From Apus apus (lineage: Eukaryota > Chordata > Aves > Apodiformes > Apodidae): 64,000 bases of DNA. Numbering within the stretch: the stretch's first letter is position 1; each line of letters opens with the position of its first letter. Shown here in pieces: positions 49,141 to 62,579 of this stretch. The stretch is from contig NC_067282.1 in NCBI RefSeq assembly GCF_020740795.1, forward strand, positions 34,627,790-34,691,789. Reading direction: 5' to 3'. The notes under the pieces were generated by a model. The model was not told the origin of the DNA, did no database searches, and saw only the letters and a program-made list of their open reading frames with translations. The position numbers were made by a program, and so were the translations under genes.

Positions 49141-52100
49141 TACCTGTTTGTTCCACCTGACATAGCATATATTATTCACATTTAAATTTAAATAACAGAA
49201 TAATCTTTTTGTTTGAAATGGCTTAAGTGTAACAGCAATAATCTGTATTTCTTGAAAAGATATCCAAAGCTGAAAAAGATACTGTAAACCATAAATTATA
49301 TCTACAAGAAAGCAGTACAGCAGCAAGATATTAATTTCATACTTTTTTGGTTTTTTTACTAAATAAATGGATGTCTTTATCTTATAATCAGTAAAACTAT
49401 ATAAGGTTATGGACTTTCTTGTAGTTACTTGTAAATCATTGTCTTTGATAGATTTTCCCAGGAATTTTTCCTTTCTATTTATTTTGGCTTTTGCTCTCTG
49501 TGTTTCTTTGCTTTGGCATAAATCTTAATTTTCATTTAATTGTCAAAAATATCCAACAGATTAAGTATCTTCAAATTCGGTAACTTTGTCGGTAATTTTT
49601 TTTTCTCTATTACTGTGCAGTGCATCTTTCTTTTGACACATTTGTTTGTAGTTCACACCTGCATCCCACAGAGGAGATATTTCTGCATGTGCTGTTGCCT
49701 CCTTAACAGTTGCATGGATCCTGAGAATAAAGGAAAAGTGGAGGCAGCTCCTTGGGGGAAGGGTAAAAGAAAATTCCTCAGTGTTGGTGTCAGAGACTCC
49801 TCTAGGATTTGTATTGCTCTCCAGGCTTTGCTGTAGAACAGCACCATTTTATTCTCAGATATATATGACTAGTATAAAAAGACTGTAATGTATCTACAGG
49901 ACAAAACCAAACGCCTAAAACTTAAAAATATAATACTTTTTTCTTTATTGTCAAAACAAAAATGCATTTGCATCATAACTGATGTAGTCCTGAGGTGCAA
50001 CAGTTTTAAGAAGAAAAACTGTATCAGTGTTATAGAATCTCTATGAAAACTGATAACTCTGGAGTTTGTCCACTGAAATCATTCACAGAATGAGCCCGTA
50101 GTAAGTTGCAAATTTACATTCTCAATTTCTAAACAAGAATGATCCCTGAAATCAAGTATATGGCATTATCCATCTACAGCAGAGCAGAAATTATCAGAAT
50201 TTTTTACCAAGGTTTCTTCTGAACTCTCCATTGATTTTCTTGCTATAATCTTGCTTGAGTCTGTAAGATAATTAAAATCCATTCTGTTTAACTGAGTGAG
50301 AATCAGTCTAGACTGATAAGTGCAGAAAGTTCATCAAGCGAATTTCTGCTGTCTGACATCATCACCAACACTTTCCATGCCATTGGGGATGATGGGTTCT
50401 TTTATGAGTACATCAGCTTAATGAGATAATGGAAAAAGAAGATTGTAGAAAAGTATTTCTTTTCAAAGTTCTCAGAGCTGGTGATGGCATCTGCTGAGAA
50501 ACTGATGGAGGTGGGAGTCCCCCCAGAGATAACAATATTGTTCAATATTGCTTCCTCCCATAGTTTTTTCCCCCTAGACAGAAAATCTCCTGTCACATTG
50601 TCTCTGTGCCCAGAATGTGAATAACTGTCAGGAAGCACTACTTCTTCCAACACCACCTAAGAGTCTTTATGTCCAGGACTATCAGCCCTTCCAAGTCACT
50701 TTCCCCTAACATGCTCAGGTAAGACACTGACTTGCTGTTGTGTGTCAGGACTTGCACACAATACGTATTCTTCATTTTCATCTGATTAATTGTTATCTAA
50801 GCAAGCCACTTAGCTTTATTGAGAGTCTCTTTCCTTTTCTTAGTATGACTTAGCAGTAGTATCTCTTTCTAGAACTGTAAGTTCTGGAAACTGTTAGATG
50901 AAGTCCACAGAAAATGAGACGCTTTATTCTCCTTTCATTTTTTTCTTCTATATGTGTTTTTCTCCTTTTTTTTTTTTCTTCTGTGCTTTATGCAAGAACA
51001 TGTGTGATGCTAGATGAAGACTAGCATAGGTCAAAGACTAACTTTTCTATTTTGTAATTGCTTCTGATTGACTAAATTTGTTATCAACACCCTGGATATA
51101 TTTGATGTTGGCCTAATTTTTATGGTAGGATATTTATTTTAAAACTAAAATTGTATGTAGAACTACAGACTTTCATGAAGAGTAAGGCCATATTTGTTCA
51201 ATGTCCACTCCAGTGTGTTTAACAAATTTATTATGACATATAAGCCACTGCTAGTACTTCCTCCTTACTTTTCTGCTTTGAGTACCTTATGTATGAGTCA
51301 GAAATTCTAAAGTTAAGAGAATTAGCAATATTATTATTGGTCTCATCCTTCTTATGAAGTCCTTCTTGAATAGTAATATTGAAACTTCTATTGGTATTAA
51401 ACTCTTAAATTAATATATTTCACTTTTAGACAGAGTAATCATAAAAGTTTCAAATGTTCTAAGTGCCTTGATCTCAAAAACTCATTTATAGATGATCTAG
51501 GTGACACTTTTGCAAGACTTCCTTACTTAGGCTGAGCTCAGCTATGAAAATATTATGTAGTACCTTTTTTGAGAGATCAGAACTATATTCTCCCTTTGAA
51601 CTTAAGTTAATCAGCTAGAGAGAGGAATACAGGTCAACTGCCTTTGCTGTGCAGATTGTCATAACCTTTCTCATGTTAATACTCCATAATCTATGATATA
51701 TCTGTTGCTATATTGGGTATTGAATAAATTATATGGTGGATTTGGGCAAAACAGAGACAAAACTCTCACATCTACCAACTTTCATGACACTCAGAGTTTT
51801 AAAGATTTATTTTTCCCTTTGTTGTAGTTACATTGAATATCTTTCTCATTTCAGGTTTTATTTTCAATCACCTACTAGTCTACCATTTGATTTAAATTTA
51901 CTTTTTACATTTCAGTTATTTCAATACTGAGTCTAGATTCAGGAGTGATACGGTGTGAAGGTAGTTTTAACAATAATCAGTTCTTTGAAGCAGATTTTTT
52001 GTGTGTGTGCTTTCTCATTAGGGTTGGGATTATTTCCAGGCATAGCTTCCCTCTGTAGTGTGCTCTTCTTGTAAGTGTATGTGCAGACTTGGATTTCAAG

Positions 52101-55100
52101 GTTATCCAGATGAAGAAGTAGAAATTGAGGAAGCAGGTGCTTGTCCTAAAAGAAATCAGAAAAGGGAGTGAAGTGGCATCTTAATGGAGAAGGGGTGGAT
52201 TAGCTTACTGCCTCAACTGCTTACTGATCTGCCTTCATTGATAATAAATAGAAAAGCAGTGCAAACATTCTAGCAGCTGAAGAGACAGAGTGAATACTCT
52301 TTGCATCTTTGCTGCCTGTTATTGCCTATTATCCTACTTTTCAACTGGATTTGACTTTGGCCAAACGAGGTTTTTAATCAGGTGCATGTTTCAGCATCTG
52401 GCAGATTCTTTTCATAGTGTATCTGGTAGTAGTGAAGTTTTGTGAATATCATATCCCACATTTAACTAATGTATTTAGCCAGAAATCCAGGGGAAATTTT
52501 CTATAACTGACTTTCAAAACATGAAGAAAGAACTTTCTGTATCTGTACATACACAAAACATTTCACTGTGACACGAAAAAGGGATTATAGTCATTCAGCA
52601 CAGCTTCATCTATGCACCATTTGGTTTGTTATGCTATTTTTTTTCAGGTAATTTGATTTTTCCCTACATTATTTCTACTTATTTTATAATTACAAAATAA
52701 TTCAGTGGTTGAAAATTATCTATATATTTGCTCTGTATTTTATTTTCATTAGAAGCTTCACCATTTAATATATTTAGAGGCCATATTTAGACACCTTAAA
52801 AGTTTGGGACCATATTAAAAAAAAATAATGCATTTCAGAAGATCTTTGTATAATGAGGTTATATGCAAATTAATGTATAGCATGCACTTCAAGATCACAA
52901 GTCTATTACTGTAAGTCTCTGAGATGTGAGTGAAAATTCCAGTATTTGGGTGCTGTAGCTATTGGTCCTCATTTCTTCATGCTTCAGTTCAGAAGCAACA
53001 AAGCAAAATATCCCTCCCCTGTCACTAGTGGAAATCTCATTACTTCCTTTCTGCACTCTCTGCTTTGACACTGCCTTTCCTGGGGCTGAGCACAGTCATT
53101 GTACTGCAGTTTGTTCTTGGAAATCTTAGAATCCACAAGTTATCTTTTTGCTTTATTCTCACTTAGAAGAGCAAGAGAAGGATTTGCAGTTCTCAGTAAG
53201 ATGAGGCCCTCTTATGTCAAAATCATTATCTTCAGCTAACATGTCTTTTTTCAAATTCTTTTTATAAATTGAAAGAAAAGTGGGGGCATAGAAAGATCAA
53301 CAACTTTTGAAACAAGAAAATCAGAAAATAGACAGTTTTCATTGTTCCAGGCTTTATGCATTCCCCTGGGTGGTTAATGGATGTTCTCTACCTGTGCTTA
53401 CTTTTGTTAATGAAAATTTTAGGACACATATTTATATATTGGATGGATACTTAATATCATGCAAACTGTTTTAACAGGACTAGAGAGCCTATTCCTGCTT
53501 CTTAGTCTGTGTCTGAAAGCATCCTTGTATGATGTACTTCCAGTTTTCTTTCAATTAAGCTTGCACAGAATTATAGTTTAAAAAAACATATATATGTGTG
53601 TGTGTTTATTCAGTAATATAAAAGAGAGAATTAAAATAAAGATAACATCTTCTCTCTGTCTCATTTTAAATCACCATTGTATCTACTCTTAATGAGTCAA
53701 CAGATATCACAGAGATGATAAACAGTGATAATAGTTAAGTTTTAACACAATCCCATTGTATATTCCAGCCACACTCTTATTACCAAAAAAAAGGACTGTT
53801 CTGTAGATAGAGTTACTGTAAAACTGATACATTAGTTGGAAATAACTGTAGTTATCAATAGTTTTCTGTCCAGCTGGGGAAGACAAAAGAGAAGTGTCTT
53901 AAATAAGAGATGGGAGTTAATTATTCCGTTCAGTAATGCGTCAGTTAGAATAATACTAATTGTGTTTTGTTATTCTGGAACAAAGAGTATCTTCTCATTT
54001 CTGATACAGTAATCCACTCCATCTTTTTTTCCTGGCCTTTTTTTTTTTTATGTACATAGTACTATTCTCCTGTGTCCTGGTTTCCAGAGAAGGAAAAGTG
54101 GTACAATTTAATTTGGGCCAGAGTTGCAGCACACTGTAATTAGTGACACAGACTCTGTACTCAGTTTCTAGGCATATTTTTAAGGAAGATCTGGACAAAT
54201 TCAAAATCAACAAAGAGGCAGAATAATAGCAGAAAATAGAGTTTTACAAAACATGGCCTATGGGTGAAAATTGAAAGAAGTGTTTGTTTGGAATTTGTGT
54301 TTTTTTAAATGAACAAGGACCGGGGTGAAACATAATAATAGTCTTTGTGTATATAACGTTGTTACAAATAGGAAGGTGGTTGTTTGTTCTTTTCTTTTTG
54401 TTTAATTTACTGGGAGAGTTATTATTTAAGTTGCATACGAGAGAGAACTTTGCTATAAAGACAGCTAGGCACTGAAGCTGTCTACCCATGTAAGTGAAAG
54501 AACCCCCCTTCTTGGTGGTTTTTAAAACAGGTTAAATACACATTTGCCAGCAATAATCTAGATTTATTTTAACCTGCTGTGGGCCAGAGGACCCACTCTA
54601 GCCCTGCTTTTTATGGTGCCATAATTAAAAGTGAGGATGCAATATACTGTCTAGTCCTGAGTAAAACATAATGAAAGAGAACATTGGCACTGACCTGTTC
54701 TGCAGCCTTTTGTCTGCAAACATCGTTTACAGGAAGAGCTCACCATGTTAGACAATCACAGGGAACACAGATTATGTAGTGCTTCATGACCAGAATCCCT
54801 CATATAATACAGTAGTACTTAGCATTTAACGCAGACTTTGCTCAGAGACAGAGCTGCAGCATGATTAACTAATTGCTGCTTGGTGAAACTTGGTCTAGTT
54901 TCTGTACATCAATGATACAGGCATGCCGTGTATCAGCCTCTGTGCACCTACTGGCCATCTTGATTTCCAGAATGGCAGAACAGCTGGTTTCCATTCCCTG
55001 CTGCTGCTTTCTGCTATTCCAGCTGCCGTACTCAAACAACCTCCCTTCCCCAAGTGGGCTTCATATGGTTTGAAAGGGACTTAATGTACCTCAGTGAATA

Positions 55101-57937
55101 GGGAACTTTAGATGCATATTTCATCATGTTTCAGTTCTTTCTGCAGGGAACACTGCATGTATAACAGATGTTCCCTGACTAGTACCCTTTCCTGAAGGTG
55201 ACATGCCCTTTTTTGTGTTTCATCTCTAACGTATATAGAGCTGGTAGTCCCTGCATGGTACTAAAAAATATTGCTCCATGGCTGCCCCTGTGCTGCATGC
55301 CAAGCTATATTTAATTCCATCTGCTCTCCTCTGCAGCATGAAATGGAGAGGAGCATATGCCCAGTATAACCAAGCCATACTGTGGAAAGACAAATACCCT
55401 TTTATTTAAGACAAGTAAATATATATATTTTTTTAATTTAGGACCATATTATTCCAGCTTTTTATACATAAATGGTCTCATATAAATCAGTGGGGATGTG
55501 CATGTGGCTACGTGTAAAAAATCCTGCATTTCTTAATAACTTTTCTAATGTTGATAGTATATATGTACATGTAGCACGTGTGTTTATATATGTAGACACA
55601 CACAGGCACAAACACAGAAATAAGACATTATTAACTGATGTCCCTGAAAATCTGATTCTGTAATTGATAAATTCCATATCTTAACAGCATGGAAAACTGA
55701 AGGCTTTAAAATGTTGTATGCTTTTTTTAGAGCTCCAAAAAGAGAATAATTCACAAATGTGTTTATATACGCAATATTTTAATCATAAAGCTTGCCTTAG
55801 GAAATTATAGTTATACTGAGGCAAAATCTGTCAATCAAAAGTACAATATAAGGATGAAAATATTTAAAGATAGAAGATTTTTTTTACATAGTTACTGTAT
55901 GGTACTGTACACATAACCTACATATATATGTACATAGACATATATATATTATAACAATGATTGCTGTATTTGCTGAATTTTTAAAGGGAGGTGCACCTTG
56001 GATTTTTAGAGGGGAGTCTCTCAGCTTAACTGTTTCTCAGAGTTTTGAATTAAATTCTTCATACAGAATTTTATTATCTGACCCAATTTTTGCCTGAAAA
56101 ATGAATGTAACTCTTACATAAAAAGTGCAATTTATGTTTCACATTGGGCATGATCTCTAGGCAGTTACACAGTCCAAACAACAAAACAAAAGTCTAAAAC
56201 AGAAACAGAAGTGGAATTGTGTCTTTTCTGATACTGTAAAGAGACTTTTGCAGTACCTCTGTAATCTGCATGGCCTCGGGAAGTGTATATTGGATCTGTG
56301 TGTACTACTCAATATTAATAGTCCTACACTTCATGGGTGTGAACAGTTTTAACATGCAATATTTATTTTCTAATTTAGCAGTCCGATTTGAAGTGGGCAT
56401 TGTGTTCCTTGACCCTATTGTATTTTGTTCTTCACTTGTTTGTAAGTGAAGTTCAGAGACAATGTAGGTCTATGTGTTTATCCAAAATTGCTTCTAATTT
56501 AAAAAATAAATAACTTGTCTTTTTTTTTTTTCTTCCCCTGAGATTGTTTAAAATTAATTCTGCACATTTATAATAATTTTAGAAAGTACCATGTTCACCC
56601 TTTTTTATAGGAATATTTTACTTACAGTATAAATTTTTGCATTATATAATGTGGGAAATTTGACCCTAACAATGTATCATTTTTTGGTGGCTAGTGTGAA
56701 AAGGTACCAGTATTTTTCTGCATGAAAAAACTGCAAAAGAGTCTATGAAATCAATTTTTATCAAATTCTTAGCATGATTTATTTATAGACTTAGTATTTT
56801 CCCATAGGAATATGACTTCTAAAAAGGCAAATTAAAAATTACTAAAATATTTGTAACATTTTTGTCTATGTTGTAAAACACAGAAAGTTGAATGTGACCC
56901 TGAGGTATGTCAGGTGCCACTTTCTTTTCTGTCTTATCTCAATTCAAAGTTTTATGACCCAAAAATACGTGTCTGGTATCCAGGTTGGAATACCTGGGTG
57001 CCTAGGAAAGGCAGTCTTTGAGGGGAAGTGCATTGAGTTCAGGAGTTGGAGGAAAAAACTACAGAGTGCTTCAGGCAGTGCTGTGAGGAGAGCTGTCAGT
57101 GGTCTGTAGCAGCTTTTTCTTCTCAAGAGTACTGCAGAGTAGCCACAGCACACTACTTACTCGGACCAGAAAAGTTAAAATAAAAGAGACCACATTTTTC
57201 ATGTAATTTTGTGTACATTGGCATTTTTCTTAGTTTATGTAGAATAAGAGAAATATATATATTCCTAGAATTTTGGCACAGGAAAAAAGTCTCTCCAAGA
57301 CAGGTTAGACAAACAGTGAAAACTGGCAACCCACCTTCCTCTTGTTTTTAAGAGATTTTACTCCATTGCTATACTACTATTTTTTTACAGTGATCTTAGA
57401 ACGTGCAACCTTGATAAGTAAGGAAAAAAAGCTATTATTTAAAGCCTAAAAAAGTATTTGCTATTTAAAACCTAAATATTTCTTTAAAGATGGAGCTTCA
57501 GATGCCAGTAGCATTACAGATCATTGTAAATTTATTGCATTTCTGCAATTTTTCACAGGTGTACATAACAACAGTAGCTGGCTCATCATTTATTAAAAAG
57601 AACTCTTATATTTAAATTTTTTACTAGCACATTTGAAAGATAAGCACCACAAAGCTGATTTCCTTATTGTAAACTTGATTCTTTTTCTCATATGCAGAAG
57701 TATGGAAAGACAGAGAGAGAAGGAGTCACAGGAAAAAAAGAAAAAAAAAAAAAATTAGAAGTTTAAGGTGTGGGAAGATAACATGTAACACACACAGGAG
57801 AAAAAAAAATAATCAAAACACTCCAATTTCTTAAGAAACAAGAAAGTGCTACACCTTTGCAGGTCATGTGATTTTGCTGAATTTAATTCCCTTCCAAAAG
57901 TAATAAAAATGTGAATGCTTAGATATTGAGATCCAAT
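49141..57937. other. Intron 3, middle part, nothing recognised
   Basis: About 8.8 kb of AT-rich DNA with short homopolymers (for example a T run near 54037-54049 and TA-rich stretches near 55560 and 55920-55950). No exon, RNA gene or dispersed repeat could be supported. Confidence 0.55.
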
Positions 57938-58890
57938 GGCCCGGCCATGGGCAGGGACACCTCCCACTAGACCGGGTTGTTCAATGTCCCATCCAATCTG
58001 GCTTTAACACTCCCAGCAGGGGGCAACCACAGCTTCCTTTGGCAATGTTCCAGTGTCTCACCACTCTCACAGTGAAGAATTTCTTCCTTATTTCTGAACT
58101 AAATCTCCCCTCTTCCAGTTTAAAGCCATTACCCCTTGTCCTATCACTACATGCCCTTGTAAAACCTCCCTCCCCAGCTTTCCTGTAGCTCCCTTCAGAT
58201 ACTGGAATGCCACTATGAGGTCTCCCCTGAGCCTTCTCTTCTCCAGTCTGAACAATCCCAATTCTCTCACCCTATCTTCATAAGAGAGGTGCTCTAGCCC
58301 TCAGATCATCTTCGTGACCCTGCTGTGGACATGTTCCAAGAGCTCTATGTCCTCTCTGTGTTGGGAGCTCTAGAACTGGACACAGTACTCCAGGTGGGAT
58401 CTCATGAGAGTGGAGTAGCAGAGGAGAGTTATGTCCCTTGACCTTCTGGCCATGCTTCTTTAGATGAAGCCCAGAATACTGTTGGCTTTCCTGGCTGCAA
58501 GTGCACATTGCTGGCTCATGTTGAGTTTCTTGGCCACCATCACCTCCAAGTCCTCCTCCTCTCAATCCATTCTCCACCCAACCTGTATTTGTGTTTGGGA
58601 TTGTCCTGGCCCAGGTGCAGGATCTTGCACTTGGCCTTGTGGAACTTCATAAGGATGGCATGGGCCCACCTCTCAAGGCTGTCAAGGGCCCTCTGGATGA
58701 CCTCCCTTTCTTCCAGTGTGTCAACCACACCACACAGTTTGGCGTTGTTGGCAACCTTGCTGAGGGTGCACTCAATGCTACTGTCCACGTTGCCAACAAA
58801 GATGTTAAGCAGCACTGGTCCCCTGTCCCATTACAGACCCTTGAGGAACGGCACATGTGCACTAGTAGTCAGAAACTCTGTCCCTAACAT
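57938..58890 (-). mobile_element. CR1 LINE, longest young copy, lacking its 3' tail
   Basis: Minus-strand CR1 covering more of ORF2 than the other young copies. On the minus strand it includes a VGNVDSSIECTLSKVANNAK segment and a LDSLERWAHAILMKFHKAKC segment, then downstream ORF2 and 3' UTR to ccatgggcagggacacctcc. Frames are broken by shifts and stops. The last 70 or so bases, including the octamer tail, are absent at the 57938 end. Confidence 0.93.
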
Positions 58891-59175
58891 TTCACCTACC
58901 ATCTTACCTACCTCTGAGCTAGTTACTCTGATTCTTTATGGTTAATTAGTTGATGAGTGAGGAGAGGAACAAGTACTTCTGGACCACAATTTCAGCGAAA
59001 TAAAGCCCTCAATGCTCGTTCCTCTCTCCTGTGAGAAAAAGATTATTAAATCAGATATAGTTCAGCAATTGCACATATCTAAAGTTAAGAAAGATTAATT
59101 GCAATTCAATGTTTTTACAGGAACCAGCTTTTTGCACACTGACCATGGTTTATCCCAAATTTTTGTATTCCACGT

Positions 59176-59817
59176 CACAGAATCACAGAATCACCCTGGT
59201 TGGAAAAGGCCTTGAGGATCATCAAGTCCAACCATAACCTAAGTCCACCAACCATAATCTAATCTACCTATTCAGTGCTTAAATCATGTCCCTAAGCATG
59301 ACATCTATATTTCTTTTAAACACTTCCAGGGATGGTGACTCCACTACCTCCCTGGGCAGCCTGTTCCACGGTCCAAGCACACTTTCAGTAAAGAAATTCT
59401 TTCTAATATGTAGTCTGAAACTCCCCTGCTGCAGCTTCAGGCCACTTCCTTTCTTCCTGTCAGTATTCACTTGGGAGAAGAGGTCAACTTCCACTTCCCT
59501 ACAACCTCCTTTCAGGTAGCTGTAGAGAGCAATGAGGCTTCCCCTCAGCCTCCTCTGCTTCAAACTGAACAATCCCAGTTCCCTCAGCCTCTCCTCATAG
59601 GGCTTATTCTCCAGACCTTTCACCAGCTTGATATCACTCCTCTGGACATGCACCAGCAACTTGACATCCTTCTTGTAGTGAGGGGCCCAGAAATGCACAC
59701 AGTACTTGAGGTGTGGCCTCACCAGTACCAAGTACAGGGGCACAATCACCTCTATACTCCAGCTGGCCACACTGTTTCTGATGCAGGCCAGGATGCTGTT
59801 GGCCTTCTTGGCCATCT
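59176..59817 (-). mobile_element. CR1 LINE, 5'-truncated copy with a long open ORF2 end
   Basis: Minus-strand CR1 with its tail complement at 59176 (cagaatcacagaatcacc) and 5' truncation near 59817. The frame at 59279-59815 gives 178 residues of ORF2 C-terminus ([57 protein letters not shown]) without a stop. It lies only 285 bp from the preceding CR1, in the same orientation, and differs from it in sequence. Confidence 0.95.
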
Positions 59818-62579
59818 GTGTCTCTTATTCATGTTATAGATGGTAATGGAACCAGCCCAGTTTTATTCTGGAATGATCATCATTAATTTATTCAGCAAAT
59901 CTTTCTCATTTTATCAGAGTCATGAGGTAAAGAATCTCTCCTGCATGTGAGAAATATTATTTCTGGTTACACAGCTGTTCCCTCTTCCAGGTATTTGCAG
60001 TTGGGAGCTGTTACTTCACTCAAAATTAGATGCCTGTGTAAGCCTTATATTTCCTGACTTTTTTGCTTAAACATTAATCTATTTGGCTTTTCTTTGGGAT
60101 TCTTATGTCCAAATTGCTGGCACCAGAAGCAATAAAATATATTGTGTCGGAGGATTAAAATTAGAATCTGAGATCAATATGTACCTTGGCTTCTAAAAAG
60201 CTAAATGTGCTGACGTTTTACTGAAGTGAAAGGGATGGTCTTAGATTACAAGGACTTCTACGTAAGTTTAAAGTAAATTAACATATTTATCTGACCACTG
60301 GAATTATTGTAATTTACGTTAATTAAATACCAAGGGATGAATAAAACATACTAATTTAAGGATTAACCTCTGTATAAGATATCTGTACCTTACATAGTAT
60401 TAATCTTCAGTAAATTTTTACCATTTAGTGAGTTGAAGTAATTCATGATCTTATTAAACATAACTTCTTATTACACATAAGGCAGTTCTTGCATGTTCAT
60501 TAAATAGCAATGGATTGTGGCATAGCTGTTAATCCCTAGCAAATACATTTAAGAATCAACTGGAATTTCATAAACATACAGTAGCAAGCCTATTAAATCT
60601 AAGTAAATATTTATATAAGATACTTGTGGTCTATTCTGTTGTATCACACCCACTGCAGTACGTGCCAGTACTGGTGGTAAGGTGAGGTTTATCTGCAGGA
60701 CTACGCCTGTCACTTTCATCTCAACTCCATCACCAGAGCCAGCTGCTGGAGACATTGCACGTGCTGGCACAAAGAGGTGTTGTTCTGACGTTTTTTGCAG
60801 TGTCCCTGAAAGAGATAAACTAAATTAAATATGCATTCATATAGCTACATGAATGTCAGAGTTTTCTGCCAAACAGCTTTATGAACTGAAGTTGTTTTTT
60901 TTTTGTTGTGGTTTTTTTTTTTCCTCACACTTAGGTGACATAGCTTTGCCAGCAGAGCTTCACAATATAGATCTGGTCTCGCAAGCTGCTATTCAGCATC
61001 CGTGTTACTGACAGTGAACACAGACTGCTTTCTTACAAGACTCAAACAGATAAAAACTGAGCTGCATTTTCAGCAAATTGAACAGGATTGTCAAGAATGT
61101 GTTACGTACCTTCTCATGTTCAGAGTAACCCTAATAGTAACAATTTAACTCTGCAAGTGCCCCACAGAACTATCTCAGAGGGAAAATCTTACATGTTCTA
61201 CATCAGTCAAATACCTTTGGCTGTCCTTTGCTTTCATGTGTTCTCTTTCAACTGTGTTAACTGTAAACAAGTGTGAAGTAAAGATATAATCTGTTTGGGC
61301 TTTTTAAACTATTTTTCATCTCCCCTCAAGGTAGCCAGTTTACTTGGGGATATTTTATTACTTTCTTCTAATGGTTTAGTTTCTTCTTTTCTTATCCACA
61401 ACACAGCCTTTATTTTTTAAGAATTTATTACTTTTACAAAGGAAGAGAAGATGGAGAATCTGTTTCTTACCAAACAAACAAATAAACAAACCCCACTTTT
61501 TTAATAATTGAAAACGCCAAGATTTTTGTGAAACCCTTAAGTAGACATTCAATGCCTGTAAATTTCTATTTCAGCAATAATGGGAAATGTGATTCAGATT
61601 AAGATCCCATTATACTAATTTATGCTTTGCTATTCACAGTTAAATTTACACTTCGCAAAATACTGCAAGTTTGTCTAGTTTATAGAATGCGAAAGCAAAA
61701 GTGTGTATTACTGGAAGTAGTGTCAAACTTTCTTCAATTTACAGCTTTACACAGCTTTTCCTATCTCTGTATGATGTCTTTTACCAGTTATACATCAATA
61801 GAGTCAATAATGACTAATTTAGTCCCTTAACATTATTCTAATTTGGGCTTTAGATCCCTCAGGTTTCTGAAAGTTGTTTTTTATTTGCTTTCATATAAAA
61901 TAACCAGAAAACTTCAATTTAATAAATGTAAGAATTAAATATTAGGAGTATTCTATTGTTGAAAACATTAGAACACAGCATTCATGAAGTTAGCTACATA
62001 TGCATTTGATTTTGTGACACTAAATTCTTAATAAGGAATTATTTTAATTTTTCTGGTGTAGATATTTTAAAATCTTTTATTAAACTGAACTAAGCTAGTA
62101 CTTAAAAATAGCTCCCTGACATTGAGAATAATGGATATGAAAGCAAGAGTAATAAAAATTGCTGGGAAGAGGCACTGTAAGCACTGATTCAGCGACTACC
62201 ACACTGATTTAAACATTTTCTTTAGTGTGTAAGATATTAATTTGTAGGCATTTTAAAATATGTGAAAACAACCCTGTCTCATGAAGGTTGAGACATGGAA
62301 GTTACCGTGAGGTAACGAACTACAAGTCATCAGACAACTGGGCAACTGTACTATATGTATGCCCTTCACTTATACCAGCTCAAGGTAATTCAATCATCCC
62401 CCTCGATGCAACATCTGAGGCACCTTGTAGAATTTTCTGTCACTCTCCAGTGATTGCGTGAAGATTTTAGGACAATTACACCCCTGTGCAATTAAAGGTC
62501 CTAATAAAAGAATGCAAGAAAACAATAAACCCCCTACATTTTCCCATCAAACTTAGATGGATTTTTGCTCCACTAATTT
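59818..62579. other. Intron 3, later part
   Basis: AT-rich, with T-rich runs near 60895-60924 and a small inverted repeat at about 62301-62316 (GTTACC-gtga-GGTAAC). No gene seen. Confidence 0.6.

Noticed and set aside
59279..59815. 178-residue minus-strand frame as a host gene
   Set aside because: Also CR1 ORF2, 5'-truncated.
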